Origin: JAZKFT01 sp040386335 | Lineage (GTDB): Bacteria; Bacteroidota; Bacteroidia; Chitinophagales; Chitinophagaceae | Length of the DNA: 64,000 nucleotides | Reading direction: 5' to 3' | NCBI GenBank assembly: GCA_040386335.1 | Contig: JAZKFT010000005.1 | Location: 62,001-126,000, forward strand | Shown here: piece by piece, positions 34,515 to 42,713 of the stretch | How the letters are laid out: each line of letters opens with the position of its first letter | How positions within the stretch are numbered: the stretch's first letter is position 1 | Notes under the pieces: model-generated | Databases searched by the model: none | What the model saw: only the letters and a program-made list of their open reading frames with translations | What the model was told of the DNA's origin: nothing | Position numbers and translations under genes: made by a program

Positions 34515-34534
34515 AACCCCGCCGAAGCGGGGTT
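34515..34534. terminator. Symmetric hairpin between convergent genes
   Basis: AACCCCGC and GCGGGGTT pair perfectly around a CGAA tetraloop, between tnaA (ends 34442) and the minus-strand gene at 34578. T-runs are short, so efficiency is uncertain. Confidence 0.6.
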
Positions 34535-34577
34535 ACTGGTTGAATAGAGAAATCAAACCCTGAAAATTCTTATCTGA

Positions 34578-35576
34578 TTAGCTGAATAAGCCACCTTTTT
34601 TCAATTCACGTGTGCTTTCACCGATTTTAAAACCATTTTGATAAATCTGGATGATGTATGCACCTTGTTGGAAATCAGCGCCTGGTACGAATGCAAATTG
34701 TACACTCTTCTTTTTGGCAGTTTCTACGTCTACACCCAATTTGGTTGTGAAAGATTTGTCACCTTCTTCACGGGTGGTAAAAGTACCTGAACCAAGAGAT
34801 TCTACTTTTACAGGTTGTCCATCAGGACCGGTAACAACCACAAATACATCAGTTGGGCCTGCGACTGCGATCCTGTTATCCACGTCAAACGAGATAACCA
34901 ATTTGTCAACACGCTTAGCTGTAGAAGTTACTTTTTCTTTACCATTACCTTTTACATTCACAGGAGTGATGGCAATATTCGATGCATTTAAAGTAGATGC
35001 TACATCCACTTTCTTTTCAAGCTCTTGCTTGGCAGTAGTGGTTACTGTCAAATCTTCGTTCAATTTTTGTTTCTCTTGTGTGAGAACAGTCTTTTCTTCT
35101 GTAAGAACTGTTTTTTCCTGTGTCAAAGTCTGGTTGTCCTGTGTGAGACGGGCAACTTCTTCCTGCATGCTGCTGATATTGGCATTCAGTTTGGCTATCA
35201 AACCTTTAGCTCTTGACAATTCAGCTGCTGTTGCATTCTTGTTGTTTAAAATAGTCCGGATCTCTTTTTTGTCGCTTTCAATCTGGGCTGTTTGCTCTGT
35301 TAATTGTCCCTGCAAGTTTGTATTTACGCCAGCCATAGAATCCAGCCGAACGAGTGATTGGTCAAAACTTTTCTGTAAGTCACTTTTTTCCGTAGTTACT
35401 ACAGCAATTTGGGAATCCTTTTGTTCAATAACATTCCCGGTTTTGTTTTTGTCAAAAACAATAAATCCAATGGCTCCTGCCAGTGCTACACCGAGCACAA
35501 TTGCTAGAACATTATTACTGCGTTGACGCGGGAATTGATTTTCTGGTACTGGTGTTGAAAAACTTGTACTTTCCAT
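34578..35576 (-). CDS. Single-pass membrane coiled-coil protein with C-terminal beta domain
   Basis: A 332-residue protein. Residues 1-22 are polar, 23-41 form one transmembrane helix (NVLAIVLGVALAGAIGFIV), and about 50-200 form a long coiled coil with strong heptads (for example LTQDNQTLTQEKTVLTEEKT). About 210-332 form a predicted beta-sandwich (VDKLVISFDVDNRIAVAG, VFVVVTGPDGQPV, GAYIIQIYQNGFKIGEST). The near-identical LTQEKTVLTEEKTVLTQEK repeats within the coiled coil indicate internal duplication. The positive-inside pattern suggests a cytoplasmic N-terminus and periplasmic coiled coil. Proteins of this layout are common in Bacteroidota but unnamed. The 941-bp non-coding region upstream separates it from gldJ. 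Confidence 0.82.
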   Translation of the reverse strand: MESTSFSTPVPENQFPRQRSNNVLAIVLGVALAGAIGFIVFDKNKTGNVIEQKDSQIAVVTTEKSDLQKSFDQSLVRLDSMAGVNTNLQGQLTEQTAQIESDKKEIRTILNNKNATAAELSRAKGLIAKLNANISSMQEEVARLTQDNQTLTQEKTVLTEEKTVLTQEKQKLNEDLTVTTTAKQELEKKVDVASTLNASNIAITPVNVKGNGKEKVTSTAKRVDKLVISFDVDNRIAVAGPTDVFVVVTGPDGQPVKVESLGSGTFTTREEGDKSFTTKLGVDVETAKKKSVQFAFVPGADFQQGAYIIQIYQNGFKIGESTRELKKGGLFS

Positions 35577-36517
35577 ATTTTTTAATTTTAATGTGACGAG
35601 ATGATTTTAAACAATCACCAAAAAAATCTGACCTGTATTCTTGTTAGTTTTAGAACCAGATTTTTTCTCGGTTGTCTGCTCAATACTTTCTATAACCGTG
35701 CCAAAAATGTTTTCAGAATGGTTTGGTTAAGCGGGCTTTAACAAATCCGGCCTCATTAACTAATTGATTTTGAATGAGTAAGAGGGCGAAAATTTTTTAT
35801 AGTTAAAGTCGAAAAATATTTTTCGCAGTAGGATTTAGAGGCAATAATCTTAACGCCATACAAAAAAAAGCTGTCGTATTAAAGGCAAAAAAAGCGGTGA
35901 AAGATGTTAACTCCAGGGACTCAAAAAATCTTTTCATTTTTCCACATTATCTATAAATTAATATTGTAATAAATTGACCGGATGAAAACTAAAATGGGTC
36001 CCGGGAACTGTTTTGTTGCGATCTGAAAAGTTGCGATTATTCCTTTTTTTATGCGTTTTAATTAAAATGAGAATTTAAGACACCTGTAATGGTGAGCGTT
36101 TCGTAGCAGCGATGCGCAGATCAGGAAAGTCCAGGGTTGTTTTTCCTGAATTTTTTTGAAACAGTTTTTTTTGGAATTAGGGCTATTGTTTTGGGATTTT
36201 AAGGTAGAGGGTTTCATTCAGGCAGGTAACCTGTTTAGTGAACCTCGTTCATTCTCCCAGATCTCGTTTCAAACTGCAGATCGGAAATTTACCAAAGTGA
36301 AGACACTTTTAAGGCGCCGGAATATTTTTTGGGTATTTACAGATTGGTTTGAACCTGAACTTTCACCCGTGAATTGAGTGTTTCTACCTGTTTCCGTTCC
36401 AAAGCAAAAAAATGGCCCCTCCCTACGAAACAATTTTCTTACATTCGCCCTTGCTTTTTAGCACAATATTTGGTGTTGGAGGTCGTTTAACATTCTAAAT
36501 TAAATCAGATACAGATA
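35577..36517. other. 941-bp gene-free region upstream of gldJ
   Basis: No frame in this stretch has a credible start, composition or homology. It is A/T-rich with several short poly-A/T tracts and one weak inverted repeat (TCAGGAAA near 36121 with TTTTCCTGA near 36142). AATATTTG (one mismatch to TANNTTTG) at about 36466-36473 may be the gldJ -7 box. The length is unusual for this gene-dense window, so an unannotated small RNA or a long leader is possible. Confidence 0.5.
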
Positions 36518-38089
36518 ATGAAAGTTGCTTCAGTAATCATGATGGTGGGTGGCATCGTTGCACTTACTTCCTGTAAAAACGGTGGTCTTTTTAAGAAAAA
36601 ACCGGCTACTTCGGGCGCCACCGGGTGGAACTATAATGATAAAAATCAGGGCGGTTTCCAGGTAGCGAAGCCTAAGGACGTGAAAGCAGGACCCGGCCTT
36701 GTATTTGTTCAGGGTGGTACATTCACTATGGGAGCAACCCAGGAAGATGTGATGGGCGATTGGAATAACGTTCCGAAAAGGGTAACAGTCAACTCATTCT
36801 TTATCGACAAAACAGAGGTGGCTAACGTACATTACCGCGAGTATATGTACTGGATCGCCCAGGTATTCGATCCGGAAGGGGATCCTAAAAACCAGGCAAT
36901 TGTAGACGCTGCTTTACCAGATACCCTGGTTTGGCGTAGCGAACTGGCTTTTAATGAACCTTACGTAGAGTATTATTTCCGTCATCCCTCATATAACTAC
37001 TACCCGGTTGTGGGTGTAAACTGGCAGCAGGCACACGACTATTGTATATGGCGTACAGACCGCGTAAACGAACTGGAATTGACAAAAGGTGGGTTTATTA
37101 ATAAAACGGAACTGAAAACCCTCAACGGAAAAGGTGAGGAAGCTTTTAGCAGCAAGTCTTATCTACTTGGTCTGATAACACCTCCTCCTGGTGCAGCAGC
37201 TAAAAACAAAAAATCTAAGCTTACCAATCCTAACGGAACGCCTCGTACCCAGGTAACTTTTGAAGATGGTATTATGACCCCCGAGTATCGCCTGCCTACA
37301 GAAGCAGAATGGGAATATGCGGCACTGGGTTATGTAAACCTGAATCCACAGCCCCGCAAGAAGGAAAAAGGTCGTGGAGAGGAGTTGATTTCCAATAAGC
37401 AGGTATATGCCTGGAGCAATAACTACAATGGTCTTCGCGATAACCGCCGTGGTGCATGGCAGGGAGCAATGCTTGCCAACTTCAAACGTGGTACCGGTGA
37501 CCTGATGGGTGTTGCAGGCGGATTGAATGACCGTGCAGCCATCACTGCGAAGGTTGATGCTTACTTCCCCAACGGTTTTGGCTTGTATAATATGAGTGGA
37601 AACGTAAATGAGTGGGTTGAAGATGTATACCGTCCTACCACTTTTGAAGTAGGTGATGATTTCAACTATTTCCGTGGTAATATTTTTAAAAGACTGGTAA
37701 AAAATGCTGCAGGTGAGTACGTAAAAGACACTATTAACGGTGTTGCTATCAATTCACCCAAGTACGAAGTAGAGCCAGACAGTGTATCTAAAAACCGTGT
37801 AAATTATCAACGTGCCAATGCCATCAACTATTTGGATGGTGACAGCCTCAGCGGTGCAGAATACCGGTATGGTGTTAGCACCCTGATCAATGACAGCAGC
37901 CGTGTAATTAAGGGTGGCAGCTGGTTGGATATGCCTTATTGGTTAAGCCCCGGCAACCGCCGCTTTGCTCAACAATATCAATCCAGTAACACGATTGGTT
38001 TCCGTTGCGCCATGACTTACTTTGGTGCATCAGAAGGTAACGGCCGTAAAGACGGTAACTACTTCCCGACCAAACGCCAACGCAGATAA
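36518..38089 (+). CDS. gldJ: Gliding motility lipoprotein GldJ
   Basis: GldJ is a core lipoprotein of the gliding/type IX secretion machinery, needed for gliding and for stability of other Gld proteins in Flavobacterium johnsoniae. This 523-residue copy has a lipoprotein signal (lipobox LTSC, cysteine 19) and the GldJ-specific block TGWNYNDKNQGGFQ. A formylglycine-generating-enzyme-like (SUMF1) fold follows: VFVQGGTFTMGATQEDVMGD, PVVGVNWQQAHDYC, YRLPTEAEWEYAALG, GLYNMSGNVNEWVEDVY, IKGGSW and FRCA. DWNNVPKRVTV and DKTEVANVHY fit GldJ better than GldK. It is followed by murF, as in other Bacteroidota. It shares the region with the large type IX substrates seen at both ends of this window. A terminator lies just downstream. 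Confidence 0.93.
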   Translation: MKVASVIMMVGGIVALTSCKNGGLFKKKPATSGATGWNYNDKNQGGFQVAKPKDVKAGPGLVFVQGGTFTMGATQEDVMGDWNNVPKRVTVNSFFIDKTEVANVHYREYMYWIAQVFDPEGDPKNQAIVDAALPDTLVWRSELAFNEPYVEYYFRHPSYNYYPVVGVNWQQAHDYCIWRTDRVNELELTKGGFINKTELKTLNGKGEEAFSSKSYLLGLITPPPGAAAKNKKSKLTNPNGTPRTQVTFEDGIMTPEYRLPTEAEWEYAALGYVNLNPQPRKKEKGRGEELISNKQVYAWSNNYNGLRDNRRGAWQGAMLANFKRGTGDLMGVAGGLNDRAAITAKVDAYFPNGFGLYNMSGNVNEWVEDVYRPTTFEVGDDFNYFRGNIFKRLVKNAAGEYVKDTINGVAINSPKYEVEPDSVSKNRVNYQRANAINYLDGDSLSGAEYRYGVSTLINDSSRVIKGGSWLDMPYWLSPGNRRFAQQYQSSNTIGFRCAMTYFGASEGNGRKDGNYFPTKRQRR

Positions 38090-38119
38090 TCTAATCCCAA
38101 ATACGTTTATCAATCAAAT

Positions 38120-38147
38120 AGCCATCTCTCTTTTGGGATGGCTTTTT
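38120..38147 (+). terminator. Intrinsic terminator after gldJ
   Basis: A nine-pair stem (AGCCATCTC with GGGATGGCT, one G-T pair), loop TCTTTT, and a T-rich tail. Confidence 0.85.
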
Positions 38148-38221
38148 GTTTTTCTACAGAGTTTTAATTAATTCACGACCATTTGTTAACCAGCGCAAAA
38201 ATTGACAGTCAGGACCATTAT

Positions 38222-38261
38222 CCTCCGCTGGCGGAGGTGTCCGGTCCTTGCCGGACGGAGG
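38222..38261. repeat. Double GC-rich hairpin, REP-like
   Basis: Two hairpins stand in tandem: CCTCCGC with GCGGAGG (38222-38237), then GTCCGG with CCGGAC (38239-38256). The following CGGAGG can alternatively pair back to the first arm. It lies between the gldJ terminator and murF and resembles extragenic palindromic repeats. Confidence 0.7.
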
Positions 38262-38321
38262 TGGAAAACCCGCCAGCATCTAATACACCGCCCCTTACAT
38301 TTGTAAAAACTAATTTGGAAG

Positions 38322-39602
38322 ATGATTACAACGGAAGCGCTCTATAATATTTACCAACAATATCCATCTGTTACCACCGACACCCGTAAAATTGGCAAAG
38401 GTGATATATTCTTTGCCCTAAAAGGCCCCAGTTTCAACGGGAATGCTTTTGCACAGCAAGCCCTCGATGCAGGTGCAGCTTATGCCGTAGTAGATGAGTC
38501 AGCTGTTGTAACCAGTGACCGTTTTCTGCTTACCAGCGATGTGCTCACATCATTGCAAGACTTAGCCAGGCATCATCGTCAACAGTTTAATATACCATTT
38601 ATTGCAATTACCGGTAGCAATGGAAAAACCACTACCAAGGAGTTGGTGCATGCTGTATTGAGCACCAGCTACAAAACATATACTACCACCGGTAACCTCA
38701 ATAATCATATTGGGGTACCGCTTACCATTTTAAAAATAAAGCCTGATGCAGAAATGGCTGTGATTGAAATGGGAGCCAATCATCTTAGAGAAATTGAAAG
38801 TTATTGCAGTTATGCACTGCCCACGCATGGCATTATCACCAATTGCGGGAAGGCACACCTTGAAGGCTTTGGCAGTATTGAAGGCGTCAAAAAGGGCAAA
38901 GGCGAACTGTACGATTTCTTACGTGCCAATAATGGAATAGCCTTTGTGTGCGATGATTTCGATTATTTCCATACCATGGCCGCCGGGTTGCCAGAAATAC
39001 ACTGGTATGGCACACAAAATGGAGAGGTTACCGGCGCTGTGCTCCAAACAGAGCCATTCCTGGAAGTTGCTATTAGCAAGGGTTTTGAGCCAATGCATAT
39101 TAAAACGCAACTGGTGGGCGGTTACAATATTTACAATGTACTGGCCGCGGCGATGTCTGGAAAATACTTTAATGTTCCTGCCGGAAAAATCAAAGATGCA
39201 CTGGAAGCCTACGCTCCTGGTAACAGCCGGAGCCAGTTAGTAGAAAAGGACGGCAACCATATCATTTTAGACGCCTATAATGCCAACCCCAGCAGTATGA
39301 GTGCTGCCATCGACAACTTTGCAAAACTTCATGCCGATAACAAGATCCTTTTTCTGGGTGGCATGATGGAACTTGGTAATGAGAGCATTGAGGAACATAA
39401 AAATCTTTTAAACCTGGTAGCCAAATATCCCTGGAAGGATGTGATACTTGTAGGTGGTGATTTTAAAAACATAGAACACGGTTACCGCTACTTCGATAAT
39501 TCTTTACAGGCTGCTGAGTGGTGGACGGGCCGGCAAACTGAAGGAAATTATTTACTTGTAAAGGGCAGCCGCAGCATGACGATGGAGAAGATAATAGGCT
39601 AA
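38322..39602 (+). CDS. murF: UDP-N-acetylmuramoyl-tripeptide--D-alanyl-D-alanine ligase
   Basis: MurF adds D-Ala-D-Ala to the peptidoglycan precursor in the cytoplasm. The 426-residue protein shows the Mur-ligase plan. The N-terminal substrate domain contains TDTRKIGKGDIFFALKGPSFNG. The ATP-binding GSNGKTTTKEL near residue 100 is followed by TGNLNNHIGVPLT, AVIEMGANHLREIE and the C-terminal LDAYNANPSSMSAAI. Each is typical of MurF. The linkage to gldJ recurs in other Bacteroidota genomes as far as I recall, but the two functions are unrelated. A hairpin follows 13 bp after the stop. Confidence 0.95.
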   Translation: MITTEALYNIYQQYPSVTTDTRKIGKGDIFFALKGPSFNGNAFAQQALDAGAAYAVVDESAVVTSDRFLLTSDVLTSLQDLARHHRQQFNIPFIAITGSNGKTTTKELVHAVLSTSYKTYTTTGNLNNHIGVPLTILKIKPDAEMAVIEMGANHLREIESYCSYALPTHGIITNCGKAHLEGFGSIEGVKKGKGELYDFLRANNGIAFVCDDFDYFHTMAAGLPEIHWYGTQNGEVTGAVLQTEPFLEVAISKGFEPMHIKTQLVGGYNIYNVLAAAMSGKYFNVPAGKIKDALEAYAPGNSRSQLVEKDGNHIILDAYNANPSSMSAAIDNFAKLHADNKILFLGGMMELGNESIEEHKNLLNLVAKYPWKDVILVGGDFKNIEHGYRYFDNSLQAAEWWTGRQTEGNYLLVKGSRSMTMEKIIG

Positions 39603-39614
39603 GCACCGCCTCGC

Positions 39615-39647
39615 AGAAACTCCATTTTTTTTAAAAATGGAGTTTCT
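39615..39647. terminator. Strong hairpin after murF
   Basis: A 15-bp perfect stem (39615-39629 with 39633-39647) has a TTT loop and no long T-run after it. It may act as a terminator or mRNA stabiliser. Confidence 0.7.
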
Positions 39648-39684
39648 ATGCATAGCGGGTATTTTTGCTGTATAAAATCATCTC

Positions 39685-40167
39685 ATGTCCGAAACAGTGC
39701 CGGTTGACAAATCAAAATACAGCGACCGAAAACCCAATTATTTTTTGAGCATGTTTAGCCTGCGCTGCCCCCGCTGCAGGCGTGGACCCATGTTTAAAAA
39801 CAAAATTAAAATTGGCGTTACGAAAAACATGGCGATGCACCGGCAGTGCCCTGTCTGCGGACAATACTACGAATTGGAAGTGGGATTTTATTATGGTACC
39901 GGCTATGTTAGCTATGCGCTCACCGTTGCGCTTACGGTGGCCACGTTTGTAGCGTATTATGTCCTCATCGGCATTAGTATTAACGATAACAGCCTGTTTA
40001 TCTGGCTAGGCGTAAACATCGCGATATTGGTATTGTTGATGCCCTACCTGATGCGGCTAAGCCGCACCATCTGGCTCTACTTTTTTGTTAAGTACGATAA
40101 AGATTGGAAAACACAAGAAGCACCCAAACCCGAAAGAATCGTGGAGGAACAAATGGGGAACTGGTAA
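39685..40167 (+). CDS. DUF983-family membrane protein
   Basis: A 160-residue protein with two zinc-ribbon-type cysteine pairs (LRCPRCRRGPMF and CPVCGQYY) in the N-terminal half. Two transmembrane helices follow (about 75-97 and 105-127), and then a charged tail. This is the plan of DUF983 proteins, whose role is undetermined; some are linked by genomic context to respiratory or membrane assembly. It lies 38 bp after the murF hairpin and is probably its own unit. The following stretch (40168-40320) contains the second copy of the dispersed repeat. Confidence 0.88.
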   Translation: MSETVPVDKSKYSDRKPNYFLSMFSLRCPRCRRGPMFKNKIKIGVTKNMAMHRQCPVCGQYYELEVGFYYGTGYVSYALTVALTVATFVAYYVLIGISINDNSLFIWLGVNIAILVLLMPYLMRLSRTIWLYFFVKYDKDWKTQEAPKPERIVEEQMGNW

Positions 40168-40203
40168 TTTTTTTTGCCGGCTTTCATATTATAATTCAGC
40201 GAT

Positions 40204-40238
40204 ATTGGCGACGCTCCGTTCATCTTGTTGCTACTATT
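40204..40238 (-). repeat. Dispersed intergenic repeat, copy 2 (inverted relative to copy 1)
   Basis: On the minus strand it reads AATAGTAGCA, seven variable bases, then the same 18-bp segment as at 17693-17710. It lies just upstream of the four-gene operon. Confidence 0.8.
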
Positions 40239-40320
40239 GCATTTTGATGTCAAAAACGCTTCCGAATTTTTGTGGCTGCAAATTCAGCTGCTGTGGGGGT
40301 AATTGGCTTTACCTTTTTTA

Positions 40321-40713
40321 ATGATGAAACATATAGTCCTCCATAAAACCTTATCAATCTTTATTGCTTCGGTTTGGATCGTGAATGGACTTTTCTGCAA
40401 ACTTTTGGATCTGGTACCACGTCACCGGCAAATCGTAGGGAGCATACTAGGCGATGACCAAGCCGTATTTTTTACGCAGGTTATTGGTATCCTGGAACTG
40501 CTGATGGCGGCCTGGATTCTGAGCAGAATCAAACCACAACTCTGCGCCATCGTACAGATACTTGTAGTTGCTGCGATGAATGCGATTGAATTTTTTCTCG
40601 TGCCCGAAATGCTTCTTTTTGGAAGAGCCAATTCAATCGTCGCAATCGTTTTTATTGGCTTCATTTATTTCAATGAATTTGTTTTAAACAAAAAACCGGC
40701 GCAACCGGCTTAG
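40321..40713 (+). CDS. DoxX-like membrane protein, first gene of a four-gene operon
   Basis: A 130-residue protein with four predicted transmembrane helices and the DoxX-like pattern (WIVNGLFCKLLDLVPRHRQIVG, then a helix with FFTQVIGILELLMAAW, ending YFNEFVLNKKPAQPA). ATG 40321 is preferred over an earlier TTG. DoxX-like proteins are linked elsewhere to quinone or sugar metabolism, but members are diverse. One base separates its stop from the next gene (DUF2071), so the two are translated together. The same four genes overlap in series to 42598. Confidence 0.8.
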   Translation: MMKHIVLHKTLSIFIASVWIVNGLFCKLLDLVPRHRQIVGSILGDDQAVFFTQVIGILELLMAAWILSRIKPQLCAIVQILVVAAMNAIEFFLVPEMLLFGRANSIVAIVFIGFIYFNEFVLNKKPAQPA

Positions 40714-40714
40714 C

Positions 40715-41455
40715 ATGTTTTCATACTTAAAAAATCATCCTTTTGCGGTTGAAGCTTTTTTTGAAAGTTCGCTGGTACTCAGTTTTGCCGTACCCAAAGA
40801 GGAACTGCAGCACCTGATCCCCGAATGCCTGGAATTGGATGTGTTTGATGATAAATGGGCTTTTATAGCAGTGGCAATGGTGCAGACAAAACAGCTAAGG
40901 CCAAAAGGTTTCCCGAAGTTTACCGGCAACGATTTCTTCCTGGTTGGCTACCGGATCTTTGTGCGATACACCAATGTTGCCGGCAAAAGGTTGCGGGGAT
41001 TATACATTCTGAAATCAGAAACCGATAAAAAAAAGATGGAATGGCTGGGAAATATTTTTACACGCTACAGCTACACTACTACCGACATTGTTACAACACA
41101 ACAGGGATATATTACAACAATAGCATCAAAGCAATCGGGGCTTGAAATAGCGGTTGACGCCGGAACTAAAGATGTTTCATTACCCGTCTGTTCACCCTTT
41201 GCTGATTGGAAAGAGGCTCGCCGCTTCGCAGGTCCGCTGCCATTTACTTTTAGCTACGATGCAGATAAAAAGGAAGTATTGATCATAGAAGGCGTCAGAC
41301 AAAATTGGACCCCTGTGCCGGTAGAAGTATTGAATTATGACATTGCCTTTTTAGAATCCCTTCGTCTTAAAAATGTTCAGTTGGCCAACGCTTTTATCCT
41401 CCGAAACATTCCGTACTATTGGAAAAAAGGAAGGATAGAAAAATGGTCCCGATAA
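40715..41455 (+). CDS. DUF2071-family protein
   Basis: A 246-residue protein of the DUF2071 family (YqjF-like acetoacetate-decarboxylase-like fold). The N-terminus FESSLVLSFAVPKEELQHLI, the block DDKWAFIAVAMVQTKQLRPKG, and VGYRIFVRYTN fit the family. RLRGLYILKSETDKKKMEWLGN corresponds to the conserved region around the inner sheet. The C-terminal part (NWTPVPVEVLNYDIAFLES) is also typical. Catalytic activity has not been shown for this family. The gene starts one base after the DoxX-like stop and overlaps the next gene by 13 bp, so it belongs to the same transcript. Confidence 0.85.
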   Translation: MFSYLKNHPFAVEAFFESSLVLSFAVPKEELQHLIPECLELDVFDDKWAFIAVAMVQTKQLRPKGFPKFTGNDFFLVGYRIFVRYTNVAGKRLRGLYILKSETDKKKMEWLGNIFTRYSYTTTDIVTTQQGYITTIASKQSGLEIAVDAGTKDVSLPVCSPFADWKEARRFAGPLPFTFSYDADKKEVLIIEGVRQNWTPVPVEVLNYDIAFLESLRLKNVQLANAFILRNIPYYWKKGRIEKWSR

Positions 41456-42207
41456 GAAAACCGTTCCAGGGTGTGGCGAATATCGTCAGGTTCAACTGGC
41501 ATTTTTACGTATTGTCGATCGGGGTCGTTGTATTGATCCTCATGTTTAACAGGTACCTGCCCAGCCCCTATCAATTTTATACAACCCTACTATGCATACT
41601 CGCAATTGTGACAACCCTGGTGTCACTACTCGTGTCTGTTTACGTGTATGATCTTTCCGGGCTTTACAACCTGGATTGGTTAAATGGAACAGGAATGAAA
41701 TCCAACGGTACCAGCGTCAATATCAATGCGGGGTTTGATGAAACAAGTTCATTGCTGAGGGCAAAATATCCTGCTGTTAACTTATTGGTGTACGATTTTT
41801 ATAATGCGGAAAAGCATACCGAAATATCCATTGAGCGGGCAAGAAAAGCTTACCCGCCATATCCTGGTACTACCGCAATAACTACTGGCAGCCTGCCTTT
41901 GCCGGATAGTTCTGTAGATAATGTAATTGTAATACTTGCAGCGCACGAAATAAGAGATGATGCAGAACGGGTGCTCTTTTTTAAAGAACTGAACCGCGTG
42001 TTAAAGCCATCCGGCAAAATTATTGTGACCGAGCATTTAAGAGATCTGCCGAATTTCCTGGCTTACAATATTGGTTTTTTTCATTTCCTGTCGAAATCAT
42101 CATGGCTTACAACATTTGAAAATGCCGGACTGCAGATAGTAGATGAACTAAAACTAACCCCCTTTATTTCCACCTTAATCCTTGAAAAAAATGAAGCTGC
42201 ACATTGA
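41443..42207 (+). CDS. Membrane-anchored methyltransferase-like protein
   Basis: A 254-residue protein starting at ATG 41443, inside the last codons of the DUF2071 gene. Two transmembrane helices (about 20-40 and 45-66) precede a class-I methyltransferase-like domain. Motif I is weak: LVYDFYNAEKHTEISIERARK lacks the GxGxG loop. The later segment SSVDNVIVILAAHEIRDDAER and FFKELNRVLKPSGKIIVTEHLRD is canonical for motifs II to post-II. The loss of the glycine loop is odd and may mean weak or absent SAM binding. A longer TTG start at 41419 is possible. Confidence 0.78.
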   Translation: MVPIRKPFQGVANIVRFNWHFYVLSIGVVVLILMFNRYLPSPYQFYTTLLCILAIVTTLVSLLVSVYVYDLSGLYNLDWLNGTGMKSNGTSVNINAGFDETSSLLRAKYPAVNLLVYDFYNAEKHTEISIERARKAYPPYPGTTAITTGSLPLPDSSVDNVIVILAAHEIRDDAERVLFFKELNRVLKPSGKIIVTEHLRDLPNFLAYNIGFFHFLSKSSWLTTFENAGLQIVDELKLTPFISTLILEKNEAAH

Positions 42208-42598
42208 AATTATCGGGTTCATTTTTATTTTTCTTGCCATCATACACATTCAATTTCCGAGGCGGTTTAAATGGAAAAATGAACTTAAGGACCTCGACGG
42301 AATCAACAGGGAAATGATGTATGTGCATACTTTTTTTGTGGCGTTGATCATCTTGCTGATGGGAGTACTTTGCCTGACTTCAGCAGATGAACTTTTAGCC
42401 ACCAGGCTAGGTAACAAATTGACACTTGGTCTTTTTGTTTTCTGGGCCACCAGGCTCTTCTTCCAATTCTTTGGATATTCTTCCAAACTCTGGAGGGGCA
42501 AGCGTTTTGAAACCATCATCCATATTGTGTTTTCATTTTTGTGGGCGTATGTAAGTATTGTTTTTTTTCTGACGTATTGGGCAGGTAGAAATAGATAA
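42191..42598 (+). CDS. Four-helix membrane protein ending the operon
   Basis: A 135-residue protein starting at ATG 42191, overlapping the methyltransferase-like gene by 17 bp. It has four hydrophobic segments (near the N-terminus, then LIILLMGVLCLTS, LGLFVFWATRLFFQFFGY, and IVFSFLWAYVSIVFFLTYW) separated by short basic loops. A conserved-looking RRFKWKNELKDLDGINREMM follows the first helix. No named family is recognised. It probably forms a unit with the preceding DoxX-like and methyltransferase proteins at the membrane. Confidence 0.75.
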   Translation: MKLHIEIIGFIFIFLAIIHIQFPRRFKWKNELKDLDGINREMMYVHTFFVALIILLMGVLCLTSADELLATRLGNKLTLGLFVFWATRLFFQFFGYSSKLWRGKRFETIIHIVFSFLWAYVSIVFFLTYWAGRNR

Positions 42599-42713
42599 CG
42601 GGGATGTAATTGGACCCAGTTTTACCTCTGTGGTAATCATTCCTTTTACGGAGATTTTTATCCGGCGAATGGCATAAGGAAATCCCCTAACTTCCTTTCT
42701 CAAACTCCACTGC

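Noticed and set aside
36110..36140. AGGAAAGTCC resembling the conserved 5' element of RNase P RNA
   Set aside because: Only this 10-base segment fits. The other conserved RNase P regions and the 3' ACAGAA-type element are absent downstream.
36156..36377. Open frame of 73 codons in the gldJ upstream region
   Set aside because: It lies in AT-rich non-coding DNA, with phenylalanine-rich composition from T-runs and no family resemblance.
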